Below the pieces are notes generated by a model, which had not been told where the DNA came from, made no database searches, and was given only the letters and a program-made list of their open reading frames with translations. DNA of 64,000 nucleotides from Blastopirellula marina (GTDB lineage: Bacteria > Planctomycetota > Planctomycetia > Pirellulales > Pirellulaceae). Where the stretch lies: contig NZ_PUHY01000006.1 in the NCBI RefSeq assembly GCF_002967765.1, positions 434,001 through 498,000 of the forward strand. Direction: 5' to 3'. Positions 18,961 to 28,909 of this stretch are shown one piece after another; the first letter of the stretch is position 1, and the number at the start of each line of letters is the position of its first letter. The translations under genes and the position numbers were made by a program.

Positions 18961-19258
18961 CGTTTCCCCTTTTTTTAGCTCATATTGGGATCGATTTTCT
19001 TCCCATATGCATGGTGCGCGACTTGTGAAAACAGCCCCCGTTGCCGTCAACGCCCACTTCCTGTGAGTATACCAATCGGCAAATTCATTCCAATCAGCCA
19101 GTCTTCGATTGGCGCGATTGCTATCGAATTCAGGCGACTTTTCCGGTTAGCGAAAAGATCCGGTGTCAAAGCGGTTTCACCAGTGATAGCAGTCGTAGCT
19201 GATGCTCAGAAACTACGGGTTTTATTGAGTTTACAAATTGAGCCTGCCGAAAAACTCT
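18961..19258. other. Divergent intergenic region with candidate promoters
   Basis: No gene is visible between the small sigma-partner gene (leftward) and the tolC leader (rightward). On the plus strand TTGAGTTT (19225-19232) and GCCGAAAA (19246-19253) resemble FliA-type boxes, the second matching at 7 of 8 positions, but the 13-nt spacer is 2 nt too long. If used, transcription would begin near 19258, at the edge of the structured leader. Confidence 0.35.
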
Positions 19259-19344
19259 CTTGAGGGACCTTACCCATCAGCGTGGTGGAACGACCCGATC
19301 GGGCCTTAATCAGGTGGCCTGGTACCACACGCCGTCCCTTCAAG
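19259..19344 (+). promoter_or_regulatory. Candidate structured 5' leader upstream of tolC
   Basis: An outer stem pairs CTTGAGGGAC (from 19259) with GTCCCTTCAAG (to 19344), with one bulged base. Inside, GCGTGGT can pair with ACCACACGC allowing a 2-nt bulge, and short hairpins (CCCGATCGGG, CAGGTGGCCTG) fill the middle. The element ends about 70 nt before the tolC start. It may be a structured leader RNA; I match it to no known riboswitch class. Confidence 0.4.
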
Positions 19345-19414
19345 TGAACCCGCGGCACATTGGAATTCGTCAGAACGTTCTGCGCGAATGGTACGACCCA
19401 GGAAGGAACTAGCG

Positions 19415-21736
19415 ATGCTCAATCGCTACACGAAATGGATTGTGGTTCTTACCACATGCCTCTCGACGAGCTTGAGCGGTTGTTCGCTGAAGTGCTGGAA
19501 GTACTATGACTGTCCAGATCCTCCTGCCTACGACGAAAGTCTGATTGCCGAGTACGCAGGACGCGGCCTGAAAATCGAAGATCCGGCCCCTAACGTCTGC
19601 GAAGACGACGACTACCTTGAGCTTCCCGACTCTCCGGACAGCATCAACCCCGACAATATCAATCTGGAATCAGGGTACTGGGATCTTTCGCTCGAAGAGG
19701 CGATCCGCCTGACTCTGCAAAACTCAGAGATCATGAAAAACCTGGGGGGCGTTCTGCGAACACCGTTTGCGTACTCCTCGATTTACGACCCGGCGATCGT
19801 TTACACCGACGGCCGCTACGGTGAAGAAGCCGCACTCAGCGCGTTCGATGCAACCTTCGGCGCCAATGCCTATTTCGAAAAGAACGACCATCGGGTTAAC
19901 AACTTCACTGTTGGTAACAACGGCTACTTCCAACAAGACCTGCATAACTACGAAGTCAATCTCACCAAGCGGAACGCAACTGGTGGTTTGATGACGTTAC
20001 GCAGTGTGACGCAGTACGACTATAACAACAACCCGCAACGTATCTTCAGCGCCGGATGGGATACCTACGTCGATGCCGAATTGCGTCAACCGTTACTGCA
20101 GGGTGCTGGTGTTCAATACAACCGCATTGCTGGACCGAACGGGGAGCCAGGTTTTGCCAACGGTGTGCTAATCGCTCGAACTCGTACTGACATTAGCCTG
20201 GCGGACTTTGAGATCTCACTCCGAAACCTGGTCAGCGATGTTGAAAACGCCTATTGGGACTTGTACTTTGCCTACCGTGATCTCGACGTGAAGATCAATG
20301 CCCGGAATCATGTACTGGAGGTTTGGAAGAACGCGTACGCGAACGTGGAAGCCAACAAAAAATCAGCCGACACCGAAGCACAAGCTCGAGAACAATACTT
20401 CCGCTTCCAGGCCGACGTTGTGAATGCTTTAAATGGCCGTCTTGTGCAGCGCACGCAAAACAACAACGGCACGCTCGGGGGTACATTCAACAACCCGGGT
20501 GGCGTTCGCGTCGCGGAACGCCGCTTGCGGTTCATCATCGGTTTAACGCAAACAAACGGCCGACTGATTCGTCCGTCAACCGAAGCCCCGGTCGCTAAGG
20601 TCAACTTCGACTGGACCGATATCGCAGCCGAGGCACTCGCCCGACGTCCCGAACTTCGTCGCCAGAAATGGGTCATCAAGCAAAACGAATTAGAGTTATT
20701 AGCCAATCGTAACTTCCTGAAACCAAACCTTGACCTGATCGCCCGTTATCGCCAGCGCGGCTTCGGTCCTCAATACTGGGACGACAACGGCATCTCTGGC
20801 GAACAAGGTGCCGTGCAAAGCTTAACCGGTAATGATTTCGGCGAGTACCAACTCGGAGTCGAGTTCAACATGCCGATCGGTTTCCGTCGTGCTCATGCGG
20901 CTGTGCGAAGCAGCGAATTGACGGTTGCTCGCTCGAAGGCGATCCTCGAAGAAGAGGAAAAACAGGTCATGTACGGCCTTTCGAATGCGTATGCCGAAAT
21001 CAAGCGAGCTTACGAAGTGATGGAACTGCTGTTCAATCGCCGTGAAGCTGCCTTCGCCCAGGAAGCAACTGTCCGAGCCGCTTACGAAGCCGGCAAGGCT
21101 CCGATCGACTTGCTACTGGAAGCCCAGCGTCGCGTGATCGACTCGAGCACGTTATTCAATCAGGCACGAATTGACTATGCTCTGGCGATCAAGAACGTCC
21201 ACTACGAAAAGGGTTCGTTGCTCGAGTTCTATCAGATAGCGATGGCAGAAGGTCCTTGGCCGCAAAAGGCATACAACGACGCTTTGACGCGTGACCTGCT
21301 GAAACGTCGAGCCCACACCGATTATGTAATCAACGAAACCGTCATTGGTCAGCCAGAACAGGTCACTGACACATTGGTCGCCAAACCGCACGCTGAGCCG
21401 ATCGTTCCGCCATCGAAAACGATTCCCGAACTGCCAACGCCAGCTGAAGTCGAATCGGCCCCAATGCTGCCAACCGGTAGCTTACCGATGCTCAACAATC
21501 CACTTCGTCGAGCATCGAACCAGCCGCAGGGTCACCTTCAGCCAACCGCCCGAGTTGCGACCGCTCCGAAAGCAGTCTCTACGAAACCCACGGTGACGTT
21601 ACCGCCGGTCGATCGAATTATTCCACCAAGCCGTCCCGCAACGAAGCCCCCCATAATTCGCGCCAAAGATGCAACGCCTAGTAAGAACTTCTCGTTCGGT
21701 GGGGAAAGCTCCGAAGAAGCACTTTGGCTCCATTAA
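19415..21736 (+). CDS. TolC-family outer membrane efflux lipoprotein
   Basis: A 773-residue TolC/OEP-family outer-membrane channel. A lipoprotein signal with lipobox LSGC ends near residue 24, followed by a Cys/Tyr-rich segment. Two OEP-type halves cover about residues 90-620, with the usual helical tandem repeats (YWDLYFAYRDLDVKINARN, then NAYAEIKRAYEVMELLFNRREAA). The last 130 residues are Pro/Thr-rich and not part of the channel, which makes it longer than typical TolC. I chose the ATG at 19415, with a GGAAGGA ribosome binding site 7 nt upstream; a frame start 27 nt earlier has none. It could serve as the outer-membrane exit for the membrane-fusion proteins at 145-5321. It ends at a strong terminator. 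Confidence 0.9.
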   Translation: MLNRYTKWIVVLTTCLSTSLSGCSLKCWKYYDCPDPPAYDESLIAEYAGRGLKIEDPAPNVCEDDDYLELPDSPDSINPDNINLESGYWDLSLEEAIRLTLQNSEIMKNLGGVLRTPFAYSSIYDPAIVYTDGRYGEEAALSAFDATFGANAYFEKNDHRVNNFTVGNNGYFQQDLHNYEVNLTKRNATGGLMTLRSVTQYDYNNNPQRIFSAGWDTYVDAELRQPLLQGAGVQYNRIAGPNGEPGFANGVLIARTRTDISLADFEISLRNLVSDVENAYWDLYFAYRDLDVKINARNHVLEVWKNAYANVEANKKSADTEAQAREQYFRFQADVVNALNGRLVQRTQNNNGTLGGTFNNPGGVRVAERRLRFIIGLTQTNGRLIRPSTEAPVAKVNFDWTDIAAEALARRPELRRQKWVIKQNELELLANRNFLKPNLDLIARYRQRGFGPQYWDDNGISGEQGAVQSLTGNDFGEYQLGVEFNMPIGFRRAHAAVRSSELTVARSKAILEEEEKQVMYGLSNAYAEIKRAYEVMELLFNRREAAFAQEATVRAAYEAGKAPIDLLLEAQRRVIDSSTLFNQARIDYALAIKNVHYEKGSLLEFYQIAMAEGPWPQKAYNDALTRDLLKRRAHTDYVINETVIGQPEQVTDTLVAKPHAEPIVPPSKTIPELPTPAEVESAPMLPTGSLPMLNNPLRRASNQPQGHLQPTARVATAPKAVSTKPTVTLPPVDRIIPPSRPATKPPIIRAKDATPSKNFSFGGESSEEALWLH

Positions 21737-21777
21737 TCTCGATCACAGCTCCATGAACCTCGAGTCGATCTCCAAAC

Positions 21778-21813
21778 CTCCGAATCGCTCCCCACGCGGT
21801 TCGGAGATTTTTT
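21778..21813 (+). terminator. Intrinsic terminator after tolC
   Basis: An 11-bp stem (CTCCGAATCGC with GCGGTTCGGAG, one G-U pair, 7-nt loop) is followed by ATTTTTT. It lies 42 nt after the tolC stop and just before the convergent sulfatase gene. Confidence 0.85.
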
Positions 21814-21822
21814 CTGCGCTGA

Positions 21823-23664
21823 TTACTTCTTACCCGAGAGGTACTCAAGTCGTCGATCGAGCTCTCCTCGATTGCCTGTTACGTGCTTCACATCCTTTGG
21901 CTTAATTTGGAAGGTGTAGCCAGGCTTGCTATCCTGCAGCAAGACCACGGTGTTCAGAATCAGATTCGCCTCAGTCGCTGTCTTGGCGTTCGCCAATGTC
22001 TCTTTCAGGACAGGTACCGGATCAATGCCGGCCGCCATCGCCAGAAACTCCGCCGCGCGAACTCGGTTTAAATTCTCGGAGTCCGAGGCAGCGATGGCGT
22101 CTATCTTTTTCTTTAAGGGCAGTGCGGCCTTGCCATGTGCCGTACAAGCAATGAGCCCCCAGTAACGATGCCATCGATCGTTCGACGCCAATGCTTTTTC
22201 CAATTGAGCTTCTGCCTCGATGTAAGGAAGTAATTCCAGGTTGGCGATTTCGAGTAACTGATCAATCTCGCGCTGATGTTCCTTTCCAAACACGACAGGA
22301 TTGTCAGCCGCTTTCTCGGCCAGATAACTTTCAGGGAAGAAACCTAAGTCTGGCATCCCAGAAAGATAGCCATCCAAACGACCTCGCATTTCCTTGAGGA
22401 TTTCGGCATGAGCAACATCACCGGCTAAGTTCACTGTTTCATACGGATCGGCTTCCACATCGAAAAGCATCTCGGCGGGACGTGTTTCGAAGAAGAGACT
22501 TTGAACCTCATTCAACTTCTGCTCGTCGTACAAGCGACGCCACTCGCGATAGGCTGCCATCTTGTAACGATAGTTGTTCATCAGCCCATCGAAGTTAAAC
22601 GGCTGTAGGTTTCGCACATAACGATACTTTCCTTTCCGCAAGGTGCGGACCATATCGTACTTTTCATCAAAGCGGTCAGCGTAACCAAACGATTCGTCCG
22701 ACTCCATCAATTGTTGGTGGCCGATTCCCATAAACGCATGGCCATCAACCTTGTCGGATCCCTTTACGCCAGCCAGATTCAGTACGGTTGGCCCAAAGTC
22801 GACAAAGCTTACAAACGAACTCGATTGACTCCCTGGCTTCTCCGGCATCTGATCTCGGAACTTTTCTGGCAATCGAATCACCAAAGGAACGTGCAACCCC
22901 GTATCGTAAGCGTAGCCTTTGCCACGTGGCAGCACGCCACCATGGTCGCCGAAGTAGAAGATAAACGTCGAATCCAGCAGGCCATCTTGCTTCAGATCAT
23001 CGACCAATTTGCCGACTTGTTTGTCGAGATCTTGAATACGATCGTGGTAGCGAGCGTACGTATACTTGAAGGTCTCAGTCTTGGGATGATGCGGTGGTAC
23101 GAAGACCGTGTCTGGGTCATTCTTGGTCGGCTTGTTCGAAACGTCACTCTCCGGGAAGTGGAGTGAACTCTCGTGGGTCGTAGTAAATGTTTGCACGTGG
23201 AAGAAGGGTTGCCCTTCTTTTCGATTACGCCAACTCGCCTTACGGGACGATTCATCCCACACGTCTTTTGACTTAATCGCGTTGTAATCTTCCTTCGAAT
23301 TGTTGGTTGTATAGTAGCCGGCGTTATGCAAGTAAGCCGGGAACATTTTCACACCCTCCGGCATCGGCACCATGAAGCTCTTGCGGTGGAACAGAGTACC
23401 AATCCGCGGCGCGTAGCATGAAGTGATCAGCGTAGTTCGCGCGACACTACAAACCGGTGCATTGGAAAATGCGTTCGCGAACGTCACCCCTTCAGCAGCT
23501 AACGCTTCGATATTCGGCGCGGTTGCCCCCGTCGGATCAAACAGCTTCAGAAAATGGACCGAGTTATCCTCGGACATGATCCAAACAAAGTTCGGACGAT
23601 CTGCCGCAAAGACAGAGCAGCTCAACCCGAGAAGAAAAACTAAACTAAGCAGACCACGTCGCAT
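21823..23664 (-). CDS. Secreted sulfatase-like hydrolase
   Basis: A 613-residue exported type I sulfatase-family enzyme, probably acting on sulfated polysaccharides. A signal peptide (MRRGLLSLVFLLGLSCSVFAA) precedes the DRPNFVWIMSEDN metal site (residues 22-34). The modified-cysteine position is in NAPVCSVARTTLITS near residue 75. Here the canonical C-x-P-x-R reads C-S-V-A-R. FYFGDHGG near residue 270 supplies further metal ligands. The C-terminal 150 residues look helical and HEAT-like, an extension beyond the usual core. I chose the ATG at 23664 to begin at the signal peptide; the frame extends 75 nt further. Formylglycine conversion of the variant motif is likely but not certain. Confidence 0.9.
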   Translation of the reverse strand: MRRGLLSLVFLLGLSCSVFAADRPNFVWIMSEDNSVHFLKLFDPTGATAPNIEALAAEGVTFANAFSNAPVCSVARTTLITSCYAPRIGTLFHRKSFMVPMPEGVKMFPAYLHNAGYYTTNNSKEDYNAIKSKDVWDESSRKASWRNRKEGQPFFHVQTFTTTHESSLHFPESDVSNKPTKNDPDTVFVPPHHPKTETFKYTYARYHDRIQDLDKQVGKLVDDLKQDGLLDSTFIFYFGDHGGVLPRGKGYAYDTGLHVPLVIRLPEKFRDQMPEKPGSQSSSFVSFVDFGPTVLNLAGVKGSDKVDGHAFMGIGHQQLMESDESFGYADRFDEKYDMVRTLRKGKYRYVRNLQPFNFDGLMNNYRYKMAAYREWRRLYDEQKLNEVQSLFFETRPAEMLFDVEADPYETVNLAGDVAHAEILKEMRGRLDGYLSGMPDLGFFPESYLAEKAADNPVVFGKEHQREIDQLLEIANLELLPYIEAEAQLEKALASNDRWHRYWGLIACTAHGKAALPLKKKIDAIAASDSENLNRVRAAEFLAMAAGIDPVPVLKETLANAKTATEANLILNTVVLLQDSKPGYTFQIKPKDVKHVTGNRGELDRRLEYLSGKK

Positions 23665-23739
23665 GAGGGGGCTTTCGCGAATGGGAAAAGAAGTCAACTT
23701 TGCTCTACTATGCCATCCGCGGTGCGACGATTCAACCAA

Positions 23740-24471
23740 TCAGAGCTCAGCAATGAAAAAGACGTATTCGTACTCGCCGCCGAATTCCCTTCGCATACGA
23801 ATCTCTTTTTGAAAAGCGGTTGCCAATGCTCGCATGTCATTGGATGCGGAAAAAGGTTCGAGATATGGGGCCAACTGTTCCACTAGCGGTCCGTAATAGT
23901 TTTGCCAGGCTTGCTCGGGAAAGACAAAGCTATCGAGCAATCGATAGCCGTTTGCTGCGAAGCGTGCCGCTGCTTCTTCGTGGTGAAGTAGCGTGACGCC
24001 ATCCGCTTTCCAAAAGTCTTGAATCTCCTGACTTGGCGCGCGGCTCGTCCACACTAAATCGGATATTGCTACACGACCTCCCGGCGATAGTAAGTTTTTC
24101 CAGCCGCAGAGAGCTTGATCGAGCCCCATGTTATAGACCGAACCTTCACACCAAATCAGATCGAATTGCGCTGTCTTTGGCCAGCTCTCGGTCATGTCTC
24201 GATTAAGTAAGGCAACACGGTCGCTACATCCAACCTGGTCGATCCGCTGGGTGAGCCAATCGAGAAATTCCTGACAAGTATCTATTGCGGTGATGTGGGC
24301 CGTGCTCAGCTCGGCAAGTAGCAATGTTGCCGCACCGTTACCGCAGCCTGGCTCGTAAATCGAAGCAATCGATCGCCCGGCCGACGCAATTCGGAACGCC
24401 TTCTCGGTGATCCCTGGACTTCCGGGCGCGAGTCGGTTTACGCCAGAGAACAACTGAATGATCGCGTCCAT
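23740..24471 (-). CDS. Class I SAM-dependent methyltransferase
   Basis: A 243-residue soluble methyltransferase with a Rossmann fold. Motif I (YEPGCGNGAATLLLAE) lies near residues 39-54, the acidic end of beta-2 is ITAIDTCQEFLD, motif II is FDLIWCEGSVYNMG, and a post-II loop holds LSPGGRVAISDLVW. The substrate is not evident; it resembles small-molecule or quinone-type methyltransferases in general. It lies upstream of and co-directional with the sulfatase, with a 75-nt gap, and is divergent from the DUF1570 gene. Confidence 0.88.
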   Translation of the reverse strand: MDAIIQLFSGVNRLAPGSPGITEKAFRIASAGRSIASIYEPGCGNGAATLLLAELSTAHITAIDTCQEFLDWLTQRIDQVGCSDRVALLNRDMTESWPKTAQFDLIWCEGSVYNMGLDQALCGWKNLLSPGGRVAISDLVWTSRAPSQEIQDFWKADGVTLLHHEEAAARFAANGYRLLDSFVFPEQAWQNYYGPLVEQLAPYLEPFSASNDMRALATAFQKEIRMRREFGGEYEYVFFIAEL

Positions 24472-24702
24472 GAATGAGAACCTGCGATTCGCGAGTAAAG
24501 AAATTGATCAATTTAGAGAAAACAGCAAAACATCCCTGACAGGGACGCGTCCGTTTTATCCCGAGAATCGACAACAATGGGAACCGCATGGTTCGCGATT
24601 GCAACGAAGTCCAGAAGATTCATTTGTTATCTGGTCGAAACCCAGGCATAATCCGGGTGGCCCCCATCCACCCGTTTTTGTCCCCTGCTCCTATAGGTTG
24701 TC

Positions 24703-26157
24703 ATGTTTGCGCGCATCGTTCTGGGACTAATTCTTGGGTTGACTTGCTTCTCGCAGACCTTCGCGGATCTCGTTCTCTACAACGTGCCTGGCACGAACCT
24801 AGTCTTCATTCTGCAAGGAAGAGCAACGGTAAATCCAGGGGCGACGGTCACGTTTCGCCATCCAACGTTCGGCAATCTGTATATGAATGCCGGCGATGTG
24901 AAGATCTATAAGGTCCCCTCCGTTCAATCGCTCGCCGTCAACAAACTAACCAAAGCCAAGTCCGATCAAGATTTAAATGGCTGTCTCGATGCGGCTCGCA
25001 ACGCTTTGAAGATCGGTAAGCTCGACCTTTTCTACCAATCGTGTAAATTTGCCTGGGAGATCGATCCGAACGACGATCGCGTCAAACGGCTAGTCGACTT
25101 GAAGCTGAGAATCAACAAGCCGGTCGAGATCGACCCTGCTCAAGAGAAGATCATGCGCGACTTTACCAAGAACCGTGCTGACATGAAATTCATCCGTAGC
25201 AAACACTTCCTTCTGCTCCATGACACCGGCAACAAGAAAGATCGCCGTACCAGTAAGACGCGTGCCGAGGAACGTTTGGAATTGCTGGAAACTGTGTATG
25301 AGAGCTTCTTGATGAAGTTTTGCCTGGAAGGGGTCGAACTGGAAGTGCCAGACAAGTTGTTAATGGTTGTCCTTTTTGCCGAACACAGCGAGTACTTACA
25401 GTTCGTCAATCTGCTAGGTCCCGACTTGGCATCGGCCGCTGGGTTCTTTCATCGAGTCGATAACGTCGCCGTGTTTTACGATCAAGGCACCGATCAATCA
25501 TTTGAAGTGCTGAACCTACTAAACCGAAAGATTCAAAACGAGCGTGACGAGATCGTCCGTCGTAAGATCCCTGGCATGGCTGACATTATTCGCTTCGCCG
25601 ATACGCTGAATTTGTTGATCGACGTGAAACGAGAGAATCTCGATATCGAAGTGGTCAGCCACGAGGCAACCCACCAACTGGCCGCCAACACTGGTCTGAT
25701 GCCTGCTGATTCTCCCATTCCATTGTGGGCCGCCGAGGGATTGGCCACTTATTTCGAGTCTCCTAAGCAAGCCGCCTGGAGCGGCATTGGTGCCGTCAAC
25801 TCCGAACGCTTGGAATGGTACCGCGAATTAGCCCCTCTGCGTAAGATCTCGAACATTAACTTCATCGTCTCCGATCAGATCTTCACCCGTTCCGCGAACA
25901 ACTTCACGACGCTGCACGCCTACGGGCAGTCTTGGGCATTGACGCACTTTCTGATGGAGAAACACTTCGCGAAGTTGGTGGCCTACTACCAGGAACTGGG
26001 GAAGTTACCCAAAGCCAGTCACGCCAAGCCAGACGAATTACAGAAAGTTTTCGACAAAGTCTTTGGGGATAACAAGGACATTCTCGAAGGAGAATGGCGA
26101 GCCTACATGCGATCGCTGAAGACCGACTTGGAGAAGACATTGGACGACGCCCGATAA
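24703..26157 (+). CDS. DUF1570 family protein with HEATH metal motif
   Basis: A 484-residue exported protein. Residues 1-22 form a signal peptide, and residues 23-150 hold a beta-rich and helical region. From about residue 160 the sequence matches the DUF1570 family of planctomycetes, with SHEATHQL near residue 320 followed by WAAEGLATYFE. This pattern of a metal-binding His pair plus a downstream Glu is typical of gluzincin peptidases. Zinc peptidase activity is therefore plausible, but no substrate is known. The neighbour downstream is a cytochrome-domain protein on the same strand, 140 nt away. Confidence 0.82.
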   Translation: MFARIVLGLILGLTCFSQTFADLVLYNVPGTNLVFILQGRATVNPGATVTFRHPTFGNLYMNAGDVKIYKVPSVQSLAVNKLTKAKSDQDLNGCLDAARNALKIGKLDLFYQSCKFAWEIDPNDDRVKRLVDLKLRINKPVEIDPAQEKIMRDFTKNRADMKFIRSKHFLLLHDTGNKKDRRTSKTRAEERLELLETVYESFLMKFCLEGVELEVPDKLLMVVLFAEHSEYLQFVNLLGPDLASAAGFFHRVDNVAVFYDQGTDQSFEVLNLLNRKIQNERDEIVRRKIPGMADIIRFADTLNLLIDVKRENLDIEVVSHEATHQLAANTGLMPADSPIPLWAAEGLATYFESPKQAAWSGIGAVNSERLEWYRELAPLRKISNINFIVSDQIFTRSANNFTTLHAYGQSWALTHFLMEKHFAKLVAYYQELGKLPKASHAKPDELQKVFDKVFGDNKDILEGEWRAYMRSLKTDLEKTLDDAR

Positions 26158-26297
26158 CGGCAACCTGAGACGTCACGAACCACAGACATTCGGAACTGGC
26201 AGAAATTGAATCGCTTTGAGCACCTACTTGGTGATATGATGACGGGGAATCCCGATAAGGGTAATCTGTTTCATCCCGCCGTTATTCGAGAGCGACC

Positions 26298-27521
26298 ATG
26301 GGCCCAGCTTATCGCTATCCTCTGTTCGCAATTACTGCCGTACTTCTCTCCGCATCGCCCCTACTAGCTGATGACATCTCGGCAGAAGCCATCTTCCAAA
26401 AGCGGATCTTGCCTATTTTTCAGTCGCCCAATCCCTCGAGCTGTACCGAGTGCCATTTGAGCGGAGTCGAGTTGAAGGACTATATCCTACCCACTCAGCA
26501 GGCGACTTTTGCATCGCTGCTTAAGGCAGGCTTGGTAGACCGAGAGAACCCAAAAGCGTCCAAGATTATCGAGTTCATTCGTCGCTCTTCGGATACGCCC
26601 AGCTTGATCCAGAAGAGAATTCGCGAACAAGAATTGGCAGCCTTCGAAGCTTGGATTGTCGCAGCGGCAGGCGATCCAGCTTTGGTATCTACTACAGACA
26701 AAGCTCAACCAATCGGACCACAAATCCCTGACGAAGTCATTCGCCATACGCGGCAAGATCACGTGATGGCTTCGTTTGTAGAGAATGTTTGGACCGAGGT
26801 TGGCCGATGTGCGGCATGCCACTCGCCCGATCGAAACCAAAAGCAGGTCCAAGAGCACGGGAAACAAGTATCGTGGATCCACCTGAACGATCCCGCTGAG
26901 ACGTTAAAAACGATGGTGGATGCCGGCATCATCCAGCCCAAGACCCCCGAGAAAAGCATGCTGCTAACCAAGCCAACCCTGCAAGAGGAGCATGGTGGCG
27001 GACAGAAAATGGTGGTCGGCGATCGAACCTATAAACAGTTCCGCCGCTTTATTGATGACTATGCCAAGATCGTGGAAGGGAAGTATCAGTCCACCCAGGA
27101 CCTACCTAAGGCAGATAATGAGGTTTCCATCACAACCGAGATCTGGTTCAAGATAGAAGGCGTTCCAGCCAAGTTTGACAAAAAGCTGTTGCAAGTCGAC
27201 CTCTATCGCGAAACCGATGCAGGCTGGTCCAAACAACGGGTCGCCACGTCAGATCGTCTAGTCTTTGGCCCGCAAAATTTGTGGCAACACTCACTCAGCC
27301 TAACCGCTGAGCGTGGATCTCTTTGGGCGAAAAAAATGAAGGATCAGAAGCTTCCGCCGGGCCGCTACCTCGCAAGACTTTACGTCGACCAGACCGACAA
27401 ATTGCAGAAGGACTACACGCAAGAACTCGGGGAAACAGACTTTGTCGGACAAGTCGAATTCCAAAGCCGCTGGCCTGCGGGATATGGAAAGATGACGAAG
27501 ATTGCGTTTCCAAAGGACTAG
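26298..27521 (+). CDS. Exported protein with two heme-c (CxxCH) motifs
   Basis: A 407-residue protein with a signal peptide (cleavage after LLA, near residue 24). It carries two CxxCH heme attachment sites, CTECH near residue 50 and CAACH near residue 172, each in a planctomycete cytochrome-like segment. It therefore probably binds two hemes covalently in the periplasm. The C-terminal third, with WFKIEGVPAKFDKK and RYLARLYVD, looks like a beta-sandwich domain. I do not recognise its reaction. It follows the DUF1570 gene in the same direction and converges on the paralogous pair at 27557-30229. Confidence 0.8.
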   Translation: MGPAYRYPLFAITAVLLSASPLLADDISAEAIFQKRILPIFQSPNPSSCTECHLSGVELKDYILPTQQATFASLLKAGLVDRENPKASKIIEFIRRSSDTPSLIQKRIREQELAAFEAWIVAAAGDPALVSTTDKAQPIGPQIPDEVIRHTRQDHVMASFVENVWTEVGRCAACHSPDRNQKQVQEHGKQVSWIHLNDPAETLKTMVDAGIIQPKTPEKSMLLTKPTLQEEHGGGQKMVVGDRTYKQFRRFIDDYAKIVEGKYQSTQDLPKADNEVSITTEIWFKIEGVPAKFDKKLLQVDLYRETDAGWSKQRVATSDRLVFGPQNLWQHSLSLTAERGSLWAKKMKDQKLPPGRYLARLYVDQTDKLQKDYTQELGETDFVGQVEFQSRWPAGYGKMTKIAFPKD

Positions 27522-27556
27522 TAAATCGAAGGGCTTACGTGCGAATCACGGTGCAT

Positions 27557-28864
27557 TCACGGCGCGCTAATGGTCAATTCGATTGACTTTACTTCCGCGA
27601 GCGGACGTTCGATTACTTTATCGAAAGCAAAGCAGTTGTCACCGATGGCTCGTACCCCATTTGCCACTGGTGACCATGTACTTAGATTGGCGTCTTGTAA
27701 TCGAAACGCGAGCGGCATCGCCCCGATTCCCCATTCATTGACGAGGATTGAAAACGTCGTATCCCGTTCCCGATGGGGACCAGACCGTTCGAGCCACATG
27801 CTAGAACCAATTTGTGAAATAATACCGCCGGTGTGTCCTTCCTCGATGCGATAGTGAATCAGCAGCGGTGCAAACTCATGCAGGACACCGGCAACTTCTC
27901 CTTGATCGGTCTTAATCATTCCGATCGGAGGCGGATCGAACTTGCGTTCGACCGGAGGAGGAACTCTCACGCCATCGTAAAAGAATTTCTGTTCCTCGTA
28001 ATGAAATCGTAATTCTAAGTGGTCGATTAATGCTAACGAGCAGCGAGTCCACGCTGGACCGATGAAATTCCCGTTCCACTCTGGTTTCAGCGATTCTCCA
28101 TACGGCATGCGTTCTCCCAAATCAGTTACAGCCGTGCATGTAATACTTTTTCCTCGCCAATTACCTTGCCATTCGAAGAGAATAGCTGAACCGGAACCGC
28201 CACTTAGTGCCGTCGGATGAAAGCCGACACCCTTACTCCAACCGGAGTACCCCTCTTTCACCTCAGCTACACGAATCGTTCCCCCGGGGATGGCGATCTC
28301 GGAACCAGGTGTGACACCGATCGAATAGACCGTATCATCTGGGTAGCTACGTAGCCGCAGCCAGACATCGAGCTTCTCGGGAACTTCTTTCCCCATTCCG
28401 TAGACTTGTATTAAGTTCGTGTCGGTAACACGCCAACCATAGGCATAGCTGACATGGTTGAGCAAAGTGCGTGATTCGTGATCGAAGACCCGGGAATCAA
28501 CAATCTCGACAAGCTCTGGTCCGGGAGTGAGTTCAATTTGAACCACATCCAACCATTTTGCACATTCGATTAACTGGTCGACATGGGGAACCTGAGTGCT
28601 GAGCCCACCGGCTGAAATCAGATGAATCGCTCCGTCGTATCGATTTCGAGCAATGCTGCGAATCGCGATCGTATTGGGACCCGCCTGGTACCGGTAGGCA
28701 GTCGTATACGGCGCCCGACCGTATGCGGGAAATTGATGAGCGGGATGCTCATAGAAAAACACCCGCCCCAACCCAAGCATGATCGCACAGACCGCGATCA
28801 ACCCCATGAGAAGACGTAAGGAAAACCGTCGCCCGTAAGGTTTCGAAGGTATGTTTACCGTCAT
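27557..28864 (-). CDS. Single-pass membrane protein, paralogue of neighbour
   Basis: A 435-residue protein of unknown function. One N-terminal membrane helix (about residues 16-36, RRFSLRLLMGLIAVCAIML) is preceded by basic residues, so the rest should be periplasmic. The sequence is closely related along its whole length to the neighbour at 28910-30229: shared anchors include HPAHQF, SIARNRYDG, AKWLDVVQIEL and EKLDVWLRL. The two are tandem duplicates. It lies 45 nt after that gene and is the last of six co-directional genes that begin with tssK. A T6SS role is only suggested by position, since 'RRFSLR' membrane proteins are widespread in planctomycetes. Confidence 0.75.
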   Translation of the reverse strand: MTVNIPSKPYGRRFSLRLLMGLIAVCAIMLGLGRVFFYEHPAHQFPAYGRAPYTTAYRYQAGPNTIAIRSIARNRYDGAIHLISAGGLSTQVPHVDQLIECAKWLDVVQIELTPGPELVEIVDSRVFDHESRTLLNHVSYAYGWRVTDTNLIQVYGMGKEVPEKLDVWLRLRSYPDDTVYSIGVTPGSEIAIPGGTIRVAEVKEGYSGWSKGVGFHPTALSGGSGSAILFEWQGNWRGKSITCTAVTDLGERMPYGESLKPEWNGNFIGPAWTRCSLALIDHLELRFHYEEQKFFYDGVRVPPPVERKFDPPPIGMIKTDQGEVAGVLHEFAPLLIHYRIEEGHTGGIISQIGSSMWLERSGPHRERDTTFSILVNEWGIGAMPLAFRLQDANLSTWSPVANGVRAIGDNCFAFDKVIERPLAEVKSIELTISAP

Positions 28865-28909
28865 TATGAATGTTCAGAAACAATTAGATCAGTCGCGAAG
28901 CTTTCAATT

